Part shown: positions 27,381 to 39,400 of the stretch, piece after piece
How the letters are laid out: each line of letters starts with the position of its first letter
How positions within the stretch are numbered: the first letter of the stretch is position 1
Source of the DNA: Orthonyx spaldingii
Lineage: Eukaryota > Chordata > Aves > Passeriformes > Orthonychidae
Assembly (NCBI GenBank): GCA_013397795.1
Contig: VZTJ01004198.1
Coordinates: forward strand, 823,996-887,995
DNA: 64,000 bases
Direction of reading: 5' to 3'
The notes under the pieces: model-generated
What the model saw: the letters and a program-made list of their open reading frames with translations, nothing else
What the model was told of the DNA's origin: nothing
Database searches by the model: none
Program-made: the position numbers and the translations under genes

Positions 27381-27414
27381 GGGTAAGGGTACTTGTAAGG
27401 GTACTTGTAATGGG
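27381..27414 (+). repeat. 12-bp tandem repeat with four GGG runs
   Basis: The 12-bp unit GTAAGGGTACTT occurs at 27383-27394 and 27395-27406, with a partial third copy. Four GGG runs (27381, 27387, 27399 and 27412) have spacers of 3, 9 and 10 bases, so a loose G-quadruplex is formally possible, though long loops make it weak. Confidence 0.8.
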
Positions 27415-30127
27415 TAGTGGAAATATCAGAGGTAGGTTTGTGCTTCATGGAACATCACTGATGCCTTTAAATATCAAACAAAGGACTGGGATATGTTGGC
27501 ATGATTCATCTTCAGAAAGTTGATGTACTCTTGAATATTCAGTTTAGAGGAAGATGTTCTGCTCACAAAATGAAACTCCTCTGTGAAAATTTACTACACT
27601 AGATTTTAATGTATCTGTTTCTGATAAATTGTGGAGGGCAGAAAGTGTAATATTGAACTAGACTATTTTAAACTCTGAAATTTGCTTCCTCTTCTATTCT
27701 TGCACATCTCAGTTTCACCCTAGTGGTCAACATTACTGTTCTTACTGAAGCCTGTAGCAAATTATTCCCTTAACATATCTGTTTCATTAAATTTTTTTTC
27801 CACAGGTCAGGGCATGTGAGTAAAGAAGTCTCGATCATTCTTAAGTGCCCAAATGGCTAATTCAGCTTCAGAAATTTCTGAGACGGAGCTCAGTTGGGGT
27901 CATTTAAAGCTTGGGTTGTGTTTGCTTTTGTTATATTTCTTTAGAGCCTTGTGAAATTGACTCCAGACCTTTTTACTGCACCTGGCAGAAAGTTGTAGTT
28001 GCTTTCCAACCTCTATCTGGAAATGAAGGTCTTCCCAAATGAGACTGTTCCCTGTCAGATTTCTGCCTTTAATAATGTTAACAAGAGCTCTGTTCCCCAC
28101 TCTCTGTACTGGCCCATGGCTGATTCCCAGGGCTGCAACAATATAATTTTGTTCATTCTTCTTCTCTTGGATGATTTAGACCCAAAAGGATTCTGTTTCA
28201 CCATTCATTCTGCAGAATACCACATGATTAATTTAAGCTGCTCACAACTGTTTTTACCAATTTGATCATATGGTCAATGAACAGTGCATATTCTCCAGCA
28301 CCTGCATTCTAGTCACGAGTGTAGGCCCACTGGTTTTTGTTATAATATCCAGTTTCTCAACCCATGCTACTACTAAAGTTCTTCTATTTTATTGTTCAAG
28401 CTGGTTGCACTTACTATGTGAACGTTTCAGTTGGGCTTTTAAAAATCAATTTTTATATATAGTTCCTGTGGCAGACTACTTACTTGCACAGTAATTCTCA
28501 TCAATTATTTCTTTCTGCTGAAAATCTTCTGTTGCCTTATAGATTCTTCTCATTGCCATTGTCTTCTCTATGTAATTTCCCTGTACATTGAAATCAAGTG
28601 AAGAAATTACATGAGCTTGTCCTCTTTATGCATTTTTTGTTGCAAATTCCTCTAAGTAACTATGCTGGACCTCAGAAAACTGTGTGCCTTGTTGCACAGA
28701 CAAGGCCCTGTAAGATAAGGTTTCTCTCTGAGAAGGTATCTCACAGTTCATCACTGACACCTTTTTTTTGGTCACTTCTCAAACTGCCTGAGGTTGCTAA
28801 GATCTGACATCCTGCTCTGCAAAGAAATAAAACTCCACCTCAAATAAAAGGATCTTCATTTCTTTCCGTACCTTGCTCAGTGTCGTGGGATGGTCCCTTG
28901 TGACAATGAGCCTCATATTCCCATCTCACACCTTGGTCCTACAAGACACCTCCCCATGTCCTCTGAAATTTCCTCCAGTTTGTCTTCATGCAATCCCACC
29001 TGGGTGCAGGCTGGTCCTTCCCTTCTGCCCTCCTCATCTTTGTCTCTGACATCTCGTGATCTCTTGTAAATTTTTTAACTCCAGGCCAGATCTCCACCAT
29101 TTCTTCATTTCTTCTTGTGGGGCAACTGCTCTATTCTTTCTATTTTCTCCTGTTTCATGAAGAGCTCTTGAGCAGTCAGTGCGTAACAGATGTGAAGAGC
29201 ACTCACGGGTGCCACATACTCACTGGTGGCCCTGACGTCCTCAGCACAAGAAACCCACATTTTTAATGTCTCTACTGGCCTTTACAGCACAGCCAGAGGC
29301 ACACTCGTTTTCTTAACATGCTGGACCTATGCCAGGGCATTGCAAGAGTGGAAGTGGCACAATTTGATGTTAAAGACTGCTTTGTCCATGTCTGTCATGT
29401 GACACAAAGTTGGTTTCATACAACACAGAATTTAAATGTATCTACCTGAAAAATGAAAATGTGGAATTTTTAACAAAGTTATGAAAAAAATAGAACAATA
29501 TGATGATAGTCCAGATGCTCTTTAGCTGTTCTGATTTCTAAGCTAGACTGTGAGGTTAAATGAATAGCCTCTGCAGCTTTCCCGAGGCTAAAACCAAGAA
29601 CATCTTCTTTCTGGTGGCTGACAGAGCCACCCAGAATGCCTGTGCTGGGTGACCTGTTCTTTTCCAACCCAGCAACACAAGTTGACTCTTTTCCTCTTTC
29701 TTATTTACCCAAAGGAAATTTCATTTATCAGAGTGTTGGGAAATCACAGTGGGTTTTTTCTGTGGAATAAATGATTTTTTGTCCTTTCTCATTATATTTT
29801 CACTAATATTTCTGCTTATATCCTAGCTATTGTGTTCTGACTTTGGACTAATTTTTACTGTTATATTTTCCTGAATATACAATAGTAAATACTGAAACTG
29901 AAATATCTCAAGCACAGATCCTTGATCAACTTCAAACTACTTATTGCCTTCAAGAGTTGTTTTAAAGTAAAACATACTGTAAAATATAATGAAATTGGGC
30001 CTAGGGAACTCAAAGAAAGACACACACCTGCATGCAAACCTGCTTCTGAAAGTAATCTCCTTCCTCCAAGTTGTCAGGTATTCAGATAAAGATCCAGGCC
30101 CCAAAATAATGTGCTTATCATCAATAT

Positions 30128-30152
30128 CTTTTTCTTTTTAAAAAGAAAAAAG
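30128..30152. repeat. Near-perfect A/T inverted repeat
   Basis: CTTTTTCTTTTT is followed at once by AAAAAGAAAAAAG, a reverse complement apart from one extra A. It would form a cruciform or a hairpin without a loop. Low-complexity composition makes this unremarkable functionally. Confidence 0.85.
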
Positions 30153-32012
30153 TTTCCTATTTGATTTTTGACCCCATTTTATTCATGTTTTGAAACTTGC
30201 ATCTCTGCAAAGGTGAAGCATAGAGGTTTATTTTTAAATTACTTTTTTAAAATGTCAAGATTAGGCACTCAGACCATCAAATTTCAAATGAATTCCAGGA
30301 TAATCAGATACAATTATCTTATTTATTTAAAATAAAAATCCCTTTTATTTTTCTATATTATCAAAATGAGTGTTTTGATGTTATAATTTGTGTTGCTTTG
30401 GGAAGAAACCACCAATATATTATGAACTGTAAGAGTTTGTTCAACATTTTAATATTTTTATATCTATATAAAAATGCCTTAAGTGAATAGAGATATTTTT
30501 AAAATTTTAGTTAAGTGAGATGGATATTGGCCACAGAAGATGAATCTGTAGAATTATGTTGCACATAAACTTTGGCAATAGCCATTTTAGGCTAATTTGT
30601 TGACTAAAGTTACCAATTTACTTTTTAATCAGTATATAAATATTGCACTGACACTCTGGAATACTGATACTGGACCAGCATACCAAACTTGTTAATGGGG
30701 CCAATGTATTCTCACTGCTCAGGGTTATGCTTGGAGCTATTGAAATTGTGGAATTGGATGGCACTGGCTTTTCAAACTTCCACATTTCTTTTTGTGGTCT
30801 TTCTGTGATTAGTCTGAGTTTGCATAAGGGGAGGGTCTAGGAATGCACAGAGCTGTCAAGTCACTATCAGCCACTACAGAGGGATCCCTGCAGAAAAGCT
30901 GCTGACATCTGTGCATACACAGAGACCATAGCATGCTGCTGCTAGATCTCACAGCTTTATCTTGGAAGCCAGCTGCTGCAGTGCCAAGCAGATTTGGCTT
31001 CAGACAGAGGAGAATGGAGGAAATGAAAAAGAGTAGCTACTTGTGGATTAACTTTTCCTGGAACAGCCTTATTAAGAACAGAGCCATTTCTGGTCACAGC
31101 TAACCAGCACTGTTGTGTAGAATTGCTTTTGTAACAATTAGCACTGTTGATGGTTATATGCAATGTATTTTGTGAATTAGATCTTTGGACATAGCTGAGT
31201 TATGCAGTAATCTATCCAGAGGGATATTTATTTAGAATGTACCAAATGCACTGTAACTGCTGAGTGTGCTCTAAGTTAATTTCTGTCACAGATGGAGTGT
31301 TCCACTGCATAAGAGAGAAGTAGCAATATGTTAACTGATATAAATAAACCAGTGTGATTTAACAAAGTTTGATTGTAAATAGGACAGTAGTTCAGCAAGA
31401 TTTGGTGGTAAGGTACAGTCGATAGGGTCAGACAAAAGTGTCAGAGACTCTCCAGCTGTGTTTTGAAGTTCAGAAATGATCCCCTTGCTTTCTAAACTCC
31501 TTAGGGAGTTTAGGTGCAGCTGAATCCCACTTAGTCCCAGGTTAGGTCAACAGTTTATGTCTAAAAGATTATATGTGCACATTCAACCCTTTATATCACC
31601 TAGGTAAGGCTTCAAAGTTTCAATGTGCTTCTTCCCAAGTCCCTTACTGAATATCAGATGCAATAAGGATTCTCTTTGGTTTGAGAAGTAACCTTGAGTC
31701 TACTCCAGGTGAGATGCTGGCACACAGCCTGCTGTTGTGCAGTAGACCTCAATGGGTCCTGGGCTTCCCACAATTTAAGGAGTAAGATAATTGACTCCTG
31801 GTTGTACCTGCATATTGACTGCAAATGTTTCTTCCAAAGTTGGCTTGACTCAGACCTTTACCAGCACTATGGTTAGGTGGATGCATTGCTCAAATTAGCC
31901 TTTGGCTATTGTGTTCTTATCTGTGTCCCCCAAACCAAACTGAGTTGGATAGAGCCCTGATGACCAAATACACCGTTACAACCAGCACTGGTGGTTACCA
32001 CCTAAGCAGGTT

Positions 32013-32049
32013 ATGGGATATAATATGGGATATATATGGATATATATGA
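32013..32049. repeat. ATGGGATATA-type degenerate tandem repeat
   Basis: Three imperfect units of roughly 12-14 bp built on ATGG(G)ATATA occur in a row. A short AT-rich minisatellite-like duplication. Confidence 0.75.
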
Positions 32050-33289
32050 GAGTGGGGGAGAGCAGCACACCATTACAATTTCCTTTGCAAATCTTGAAGG
32101 CTACCATCTCAGCGCTTCATTATTGTCTGAGCTGAGTGTGAAACTTGACCACCATGTGGGTTCAATGCCTTCCCAGCCTGCACAGTGTGAGCGTCACCTT
32201 GTCCCATCCTGAAGGAATCCCATTATGTCAAAGAGTGGAATGGGAAACTTGGATGTACAAAGGCGTGGGGTCTAGTTGTCAGACCTTCTTTATTTGAGAC
32301 ATAAAAGTACTCTCTCATGGGGGACAGAGACCATTAGTCATAATATGTGATTTTATTAAAACCACTCAAAGGGCATCGGACAAATGAAATAAAGAAGCAA
32401 ATGCAACAATTAGCAACAGATTTACAGAAGTTACGTAAATGGACATAAATGCCACAAAAAACAAAATCTCTAATAAGCGCAGGAAACTTTAAAGTGTTGG
32501 AAACATTTTCCTGGAAAGATGACAAACGGATGTTGCAGGCCTGGGTGTTGGTGGGCATGCCACGCTTGTGTAGATCATGCGATTCAGCAGGGATTTTCTC
32601 ATGGCCCTGCATTCGTGCTACTTGGCAGCACAGTGTCAACTCTCCACTTTGTCACTAACTACACCTGTCAGGGCATCTTGGAGGTAGGTCTTTGCAGAAT
32701 CTGGAATATTGATGAGAAGCATGTTGGGAGGAGGCAGATGTTTTGGACTGGTAGAATCTCATTTTGTTCCACAACATTCCCTTGACACATGGCCCAATCC
32801 TGCTGTACCTTAATGTCTGACTTCCCTCAGAAGCAGGAAAGTGACTTTGACTACACTTCCCATCCCACTTCTTCATGTTTGCCTGCATTTCAGATGGAAT
32901 CCCACTTCCCTAAGGTTTACATACTTGTCTATCAAAATTTTGTTTCATTTTTGGTTTCCTTCTGTCAGCAATCCCTCATATAAACAAAGTAAAATAGTAA
33001 TGCCATTAATTATAGCAATAGTAATGCCAATGCCATTACAGCAGCAATAATAATCATTGGTCGTTTGTTAGCCCTATCTCACCCCAAAGACAACAGGAAG
33101 ACCACTTTTGGACAGAAAGGGTGATTTTAAAGATCTGCAAAGTTGGAAAATGAGACATGAGGAAGTTATGAAAATCTAGTCCAGCATCTTTTCATCTAAG
33201 GTGGGTGTACAACTGGTGAACAGAATCCCTCATTTATCAGTGATCAGAACACATGATAAAATACAGGAGCAGATTAGGGATAGCATTTT

Positions 33290-33450
33290 ATTTCCTTCCT
33301 TGCAAATTTTTAAGGACAAGTTAGACAAATATCTCTGAGAAACCAATCAGGTATAACTCATCCTGCTCCAGTGCTGCAGAAATTATCTCAATGATCTTGG
33401 GACAGAGAGTCCACATCTAATATTAGTATGAAATCTAACATCTAACACTA
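33290..33450 (+). mobile_element. Old CR1 LINE 3' fragment
   Basis: The order of blocks follows the 3' end of older amniote CR1 elements: AAATTTTTAAGGACAAGTTAGACAAA, then a degenerate CTCAGGTATA region, CATCCTGCTCCAGTGCTGCAG, ATGATCTTGGGACAGAG (for the usual ATGACCT...GAGGTCC) and ATTAGTATG near the end. These are known CR1 landmarks, but many substitutions separate the copy from a consensus, so it is much older than the copies at 14.1 and 62.4 kb. Confidence 0.6.
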
Positions 33451-36400
33451 CAATACTACAAGATTCAAAGCATTTGGAATAATCACCTATGTTTGAAATT
33501 CTAAACTTTTTGTGTTTTCCATCACTAATTCTTGGTTTTCTTCAGTTCCAGAGCCTCCCAGTGTCTTGCCATGAATCAAAGGAACTCCTCTAAGGCAAAA
33601 TTGCTCAACTATGAATCATTTTAACGAGATTGTTCACTAATAAAGCCTTCACACAGTTTTGGTCTTTTGTCCTTAGCATTCCTTCTTTCACATACTCATC
33701 TTATTTACAAATATGATACTGTCACTCTTCAGTTTTTTTATCATTCTCTACTTTCTGTAATTTTCCTTATAAAGAAGTCTTCCTATTTAACAGGTCTGTG
33801 CAACTTTTTAGAGCTATGTCCTGTTTCAGTTGTGCTTACCAAGGATAAAAGAAAATCTAATGGATCTGACATTTGTGTTTCCTCCTTTCATTAAAAAAAG
33901 CTTGCATGTTTGAAAACAATGTCAAAGATGGGAAGCTGAATAACCATTTCAAACAATGCAGTATGGACAAGGGCTGTTTGCCAACCCCATTTCTATTAAG
34001 TTTCCCCATGGACCTTAATGGGAAGTGGACTATACACTACCCTATTGTGGCAAATAAAGTAAAATTTCACATCAGAAACAAATAGAAAAGGCTTCAGGAA
34101 GAATATTCAGATGTCTAAGAGAGAGATGGTATAATCATGTTTTCCCTAGCAGGTCTAACCCAGTCCAGCACAAGGAGATTTCTAATAGCCCGTTATCTCC
34201 CCAGCTGAAGCCGATGTTTCAAAATCAGATCTACTCATGTTCTATTAAATGCATTTTTCCCTACTCACCTGAATTCCCAGAGTCTATATTATTGTCAGGC
34301 AGTAAGGGAATATCATTTTGATAGCCAGGTTTTTCCCTTTCTACCAGCAGTGCTGAGCAAAAAGCTCCATCTTTTTTTTGCAGGAAAGGATCAGCTTACT
34401 CTGTGGTTTGAGTCACAAGCAGTTCTGATCCATATGCCATAGCTCTGGTCCAAAAGCTGTAAATTTGTGCTGCTGGGATGCCGTTGCTCTTTGGAAAGTT
34501 ATGTAACTGCTATCTTCCAAAATTGTACCTGGAAATAAAACCAATATTTACTAAGAACCTTTCACAGACGCCATAGCCTGAGGAATCCTAGCATAATGCA
34601 AAGGGATAACCTTTCAGTACTTTTGATGGAATGTAGTGGAACGAGATGAAATTTCATGACAATGTTGCATTGCTATTGCCAGTAGCTATTAGCAAATAAG
34701 TTTCTGAGTTGATCAAACTTAAAATTAACTTCAGGCTAAGAACAAGGCGAAAAAAATGAAATTGTCTTTACAATGCTTTTAAAATTTAAATTCAATGTCA
34801 ATTTAGTTTTGCAACTAGCAAAAGCATGTGTTACAAAATGAAAAGTTTTTCAAAGGGATCAAGTTGCCCATTGCCCTCGTCTGGTTTTGGGGTTTTTCAT
34901 AGTGTGAAGCCTAAGCATTTTGTCTACACACATTAATAGAATTTCTCAGAATTTACAGTGTGAAGCAAGGCCATTTTTTCATCACAATGGACTATTTAAT
35001 TTAGCTTCCAGGTCACTCTTAGTTTACTGAAATTTAAGCATTTAGTAGGGCACAACTTCACAGACTGGAGAAGAATCAGTGTCAGATTAAGGCTTCAGAC
35101 TCAATGAGCTGGGGGTCCTAATTATATCTGAATTGCCCATTACTCATTATGAACGTTATTGGTTTTTTTTGGTGTATTATCTAATTAGCCAGTGTCAGGG
35201 AAGACTGTCTGGTCTGATAGATGCTCTTTCTTATTAAAATTTTCTAAATAGAAAATGCAAAACCTGTCACTGGTAGTCAGGTTTCCTGTGCATGGCCAGA
35301 TGACCTGGTGTATATGGAAATCCACAGATGAAACTGCTCTCAGTTCATGCCTCTGCTACCACATGCATCAGCAGATGTGGAAACAGCAAGATAAACACAA
35401 TAAAAAACAAACTCCAAATATAAGCAAGGGTGTTAGCCTTGGCCCTTCACAGTATTGAGGCTTTGGGAAACAGAGCAGAAGACATAAATAGTGTCTTCTG
35501 ACACACTATTCCCCATGTTTGGGTCATTGCACAGCTCGCAGGAGACAGTTCTTGACTGTGTTGTCTGCATACCAAAGTGAGACTGGGAGGAGTGTTCAAT
35601 GAGATAACCCTTGTTTACACTGAGCCTTGCAGAAAAAAGGTAATTCAACTAGCAGCAGGACTGAAGGAGTTGGGTTTCTTATCCCTTTGTCTCTTACCAA
35701 TGCCAGGGAGAGAAAATAAACTCTGCACATTTTCTGAGGTCTAATATTTGGTGTGCTGCTATTATCATGCTTCCTTCTCATGGCACATTTTTCTCAGGAG
35801 ATATACCAGTCATTTGACGTTTCAGACCTCTTCAACCTTCTGGCATATTTGATTGAGACAGATTAACAGGGTAAAAAGTCACAGAAAGGGTAAGGGCCAT
35901 GGGGTACTTCTACAGTGTCTTTCCACAAACACATGAAGGACATGATCTCACAATTCTCATATTATTAGGAAATCAAGCTAAAAATACCACACTTTTCCAC
36001 ATAAATAGTAAGCTTTGCCCAGGACACAGCTGTCACTGGGATGAGAAAGGAGCAGAACAAAGAGGACATGGTGGGAAGACACCCTTAAATTTCCCCTGGG
36101 CTTGTTTACACCAGCACGATGTGCCCTCCAGTTACACCGGCATAACAGATGTTCCCTAAAATAAATGAGTTTCAGGAAAGGAATGGAGATTTTTAATAGG
36201 AGCAATGCATTTGGGAACTAGGCATGACTGTGGGACTGTGTCTGTGTCTGGCTCCATGCCTGAGGCAATTCCAGGTACTTCTCACTCAGTTTGCAGCTGT
36301 GACGCCCATCCAGCTGGTGTGAGAGACCTTGCAGCTCAGGACAGAGCAGAAGAGCTGATTCTGGTTAGGTGCTGTAGAGATTTTTGTCTCAGGCTCGCTG

Positions 36401-39400
36401 GAATAGGGACATCATATTCCTGCCATACATCTTCTGAGGGTGAACTGGTGCTACACCTCTGTGACAGGAGAAACAAGTCACCATCACACCTCTGCTCAGT
36501 CTACTGATAACCTTGTGTGGCAGCAAGTCAAGAAAAGAGAAACTGAAACCGGCAGTAGGCTTGCCTAGCTTTTCTTTGAAAGCAGGTAGGGATTGCACAT
36601 CTTTCCCAGGGCACAGATGAGCTTCCTAGAAGGTGCCTGTGTTTGGTACAGAGCAGATTACAAAAGAAACACGGAGAGCAACTCCTCGGAGTGATGGCAG
36701 TTTGCACAAAGCTGAATAGCTCAGAGAAGCAAAATTTATTCACATGGAAAATACCCGCTTTTGCAGGGAAGTCACAGACAACTAAACTCAATGCAAGAGA
36801 CAGAATTAATCTGCTGCAAGCTAAACCAAAGCCCAGGGCCATTTGAAGTACTGAAGAGTTGAACTGACATCAGGGACTTATCGAGCAATGAATAGTTACT
36901 TAATAATGAAGGCACGAAACAAAAGCACCAGAAAGAGTTAGCCAGGAAATGTTTCTAGGAGCGTCTGCTGTTTCTCCCCTATCACAGGTAAAAATACCTG
37001 TTTGTAAATATTTGTGTGATGAGTGGCACCTAGTTAATTTGATTAAAACCATTCCTAATGTACATCTGAATTGAAACTCAGTCAAAATTACAGCTACAGT
37101 TCTTCTAAAAGTCGAAGAATCTGTTGTGAAGGAGAGCCCTTGGAATTTGGTGACACTTTTCAAATATTTAGATAGCTATGTAGCTGACACTGAAACCTCA
37201 TTTTAGTATTGAAACATCCTGGTAATAACTTTGTTCAAAAATAAAGGATGAAATAGACTCTGTACTTTAAACCAGACTAAGGTTCAGATGAGCTGTCTTT
37301 TTATTTGGGTCCCAAACCCTAGAAGTTTTTGGCAATGAAGAAATTTTTGGCTATACACACTTATGCATCTTAGAGGTTTAACATATAGAGTTGTTGGTCT
37401 ATTTTCCTCCACAAAAGCACCGGTTCCCTGGCAGGATCTGCCACACTTGCGTATCACACTCCAGCAATTCAGGTATTGTGACTACCCTGCCAGCCACAAA
37501 GGTACTGCTCCTCTGCTTGGAGGAAACTATGAGCAATGAATGACATTTTGCTCAGAGTACAAAGCTTTACATGACAAAAAGAAAGCCTGTGGTGATGATG
37601 AGTTAATAACACTTGATGAAGACAGAAATAATGGAACCAACATGTAATAATGACCCAAAGCTGCGGAGCAAGCCCCACTGTGTCTGGCTTTTGTCTGCTT
37701 AAAGAGAGCACATCCTTGGGCTCCTGATGTACTTTTTATGAAGTTAAATTCTTGGCTTCAGCTTCTAAGATCCTTCATTAGCCATTATGTTCCCATGCCT
37801 CTGATTTCCTTCCCCTTTCCGCTGTGTTGTATCAGCACTCACAGCCTCACATTCCTTTAATTACATTCCCTCACAATCACCTTATTGGTGTTACACTTCT
37901 TTGTAATTATTTTGTCCTTTCCTTCCTACAGGCATATCAACACCAAAACATACTTAAACCATCATGGGAGATGCACACACGCACACACTAACATCACGAC
38001 TTTTCTCTCCATGCATCTTTTTGCTTTCTTTTTCTGTATTCACTTGGTGTCTGATCTCTCCACTTCTCTGCAGATGGATGTCTGGGCTTTAGGAAATGTA
38101 AAGGGTGCAGAAGGACCACAGCTCTTGCTATAAAAATTTTGAAAGTTTAATGGAAAAATAATGGGCTGAGCCCTCAAAGGAACAATGAAGCTACCCTGTC
38201 CCTGTAGCACTGCAGTGCTCACATCACCAAATATCTAACCACTAAGTGCCCGAGTTAGGAGGCTTCCTTCTCTCCTCCTAAAATCACTGGAGAGACAAAA
38301 ATGCCATTGCAAACAGTGTTTCAAGACACAGCCTGCTTTGAATTCCTCTTAAGGAATCCATTTCTTGCCATTTGCTCTATATGCGGGGGACAGGTGGGGA
38401 GTTCAGCCTCCTAATGGGGACCTATATGTACAATATGAGCTTCAGATCAGTAGATGGCAATCTTCTTGTCAACCTTAAAATTCTGGGAGCTACTGGAGCT
38501 GGTTTGCCTTGCAGTCAGCAGAGTTGGCTGGTGAAAAGAGGAAGGCATATTCATCCCACCAGTCACTGAGCTCTTACAGCTACTCTTCTGTTATTCTGTA
38601 TTGCAGTTCATCCAGATGCAACTGGTGCCACATGTCCCCCTAAACTAGAAATACTCTGGGGACAGGAACATGCTGATTTTGGATGTTGTGTAAGGTACAA
38701 ATTACATAATACAAAACTACCACTAATAATAATAGCAAGAGCAGCATACTGTTCACATTATATTCCAGGAGATGAAGTACTGTAGTTACAAAAAGAGGAA
38801 GATCAGTTTTCTTCCTGATAAGAACATTTAATTGAATATGAAGAAAAGAATTGACAGGGTATGAAAAATCTAAGTGCAATAGTGATGTATTGGATGCCTT
38901 TGTGGATGTAAAAAGTGTTGTGCAAACTGAGGATTTGCTATACTATAAGGCAAGGGATCAGAAAGAAACCCATGGAACAGTATTGTTGAAATTCAGAGAA
39001 GGTAGTAAAATTTTGAATTCCATGATGCTTTGATCTAACTTAAACCTTCTTCAATAATTGTGGATCCACATCACCCGAGCCATATGGCAGGATTCAAGAA
39101 AGTGGAAGGTAATAAAATAATAATGCTTTCATCATGCTTGACTGAAAACTGGAGATAGACCGAAATCCTTTTATTTTTAATTGCCTTTTGATATTTAATT
39201 TGATTATTTGATCAAAAGATTCTGGGTTGACTCTGATAGTGCCATAACTTGACTTTAAAAGTTCTTTGTATTGATGAGACTACTAAAAGAAAATATCACA
39301 GATAAGAGTGCATATAATATAAGAAGCTAGCTTTTGTATAGAGGTAGGGATGATTATTACAGAACAAATTTATACATGAATTTACAGTGCTTGAGCTTTA

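Larger units (their letters stand above)
24119..33289. other. Long non-coding stretch, no gene seen
   Basis: Unique AT-rich DNA. If the exon candidate just upstream is real, the first kilobase would be its 3' UTR. A 122-codon frame at 24101-24469 overlaps that exon candidate in another frame and resembles nothing known. Low-complexity spots are the A-rich tract at 25654-25686, a G-run cluster at 27381-27414, a T/A inverted repeat at 30128-30152 and an AT-rich degenerate repeat at 32013-32049. A C-rich patch at 28880-29060 might be an old element but was not assigned. Confidence 0.5.

Noticed and set aside
35850..36850. GC-richer kilobase with several overlapping 70-104 codon frames
   Set aside because: Frames of similar length overlap on opposite strands, no product is recognisable, and CpG density by eye is not island-like.
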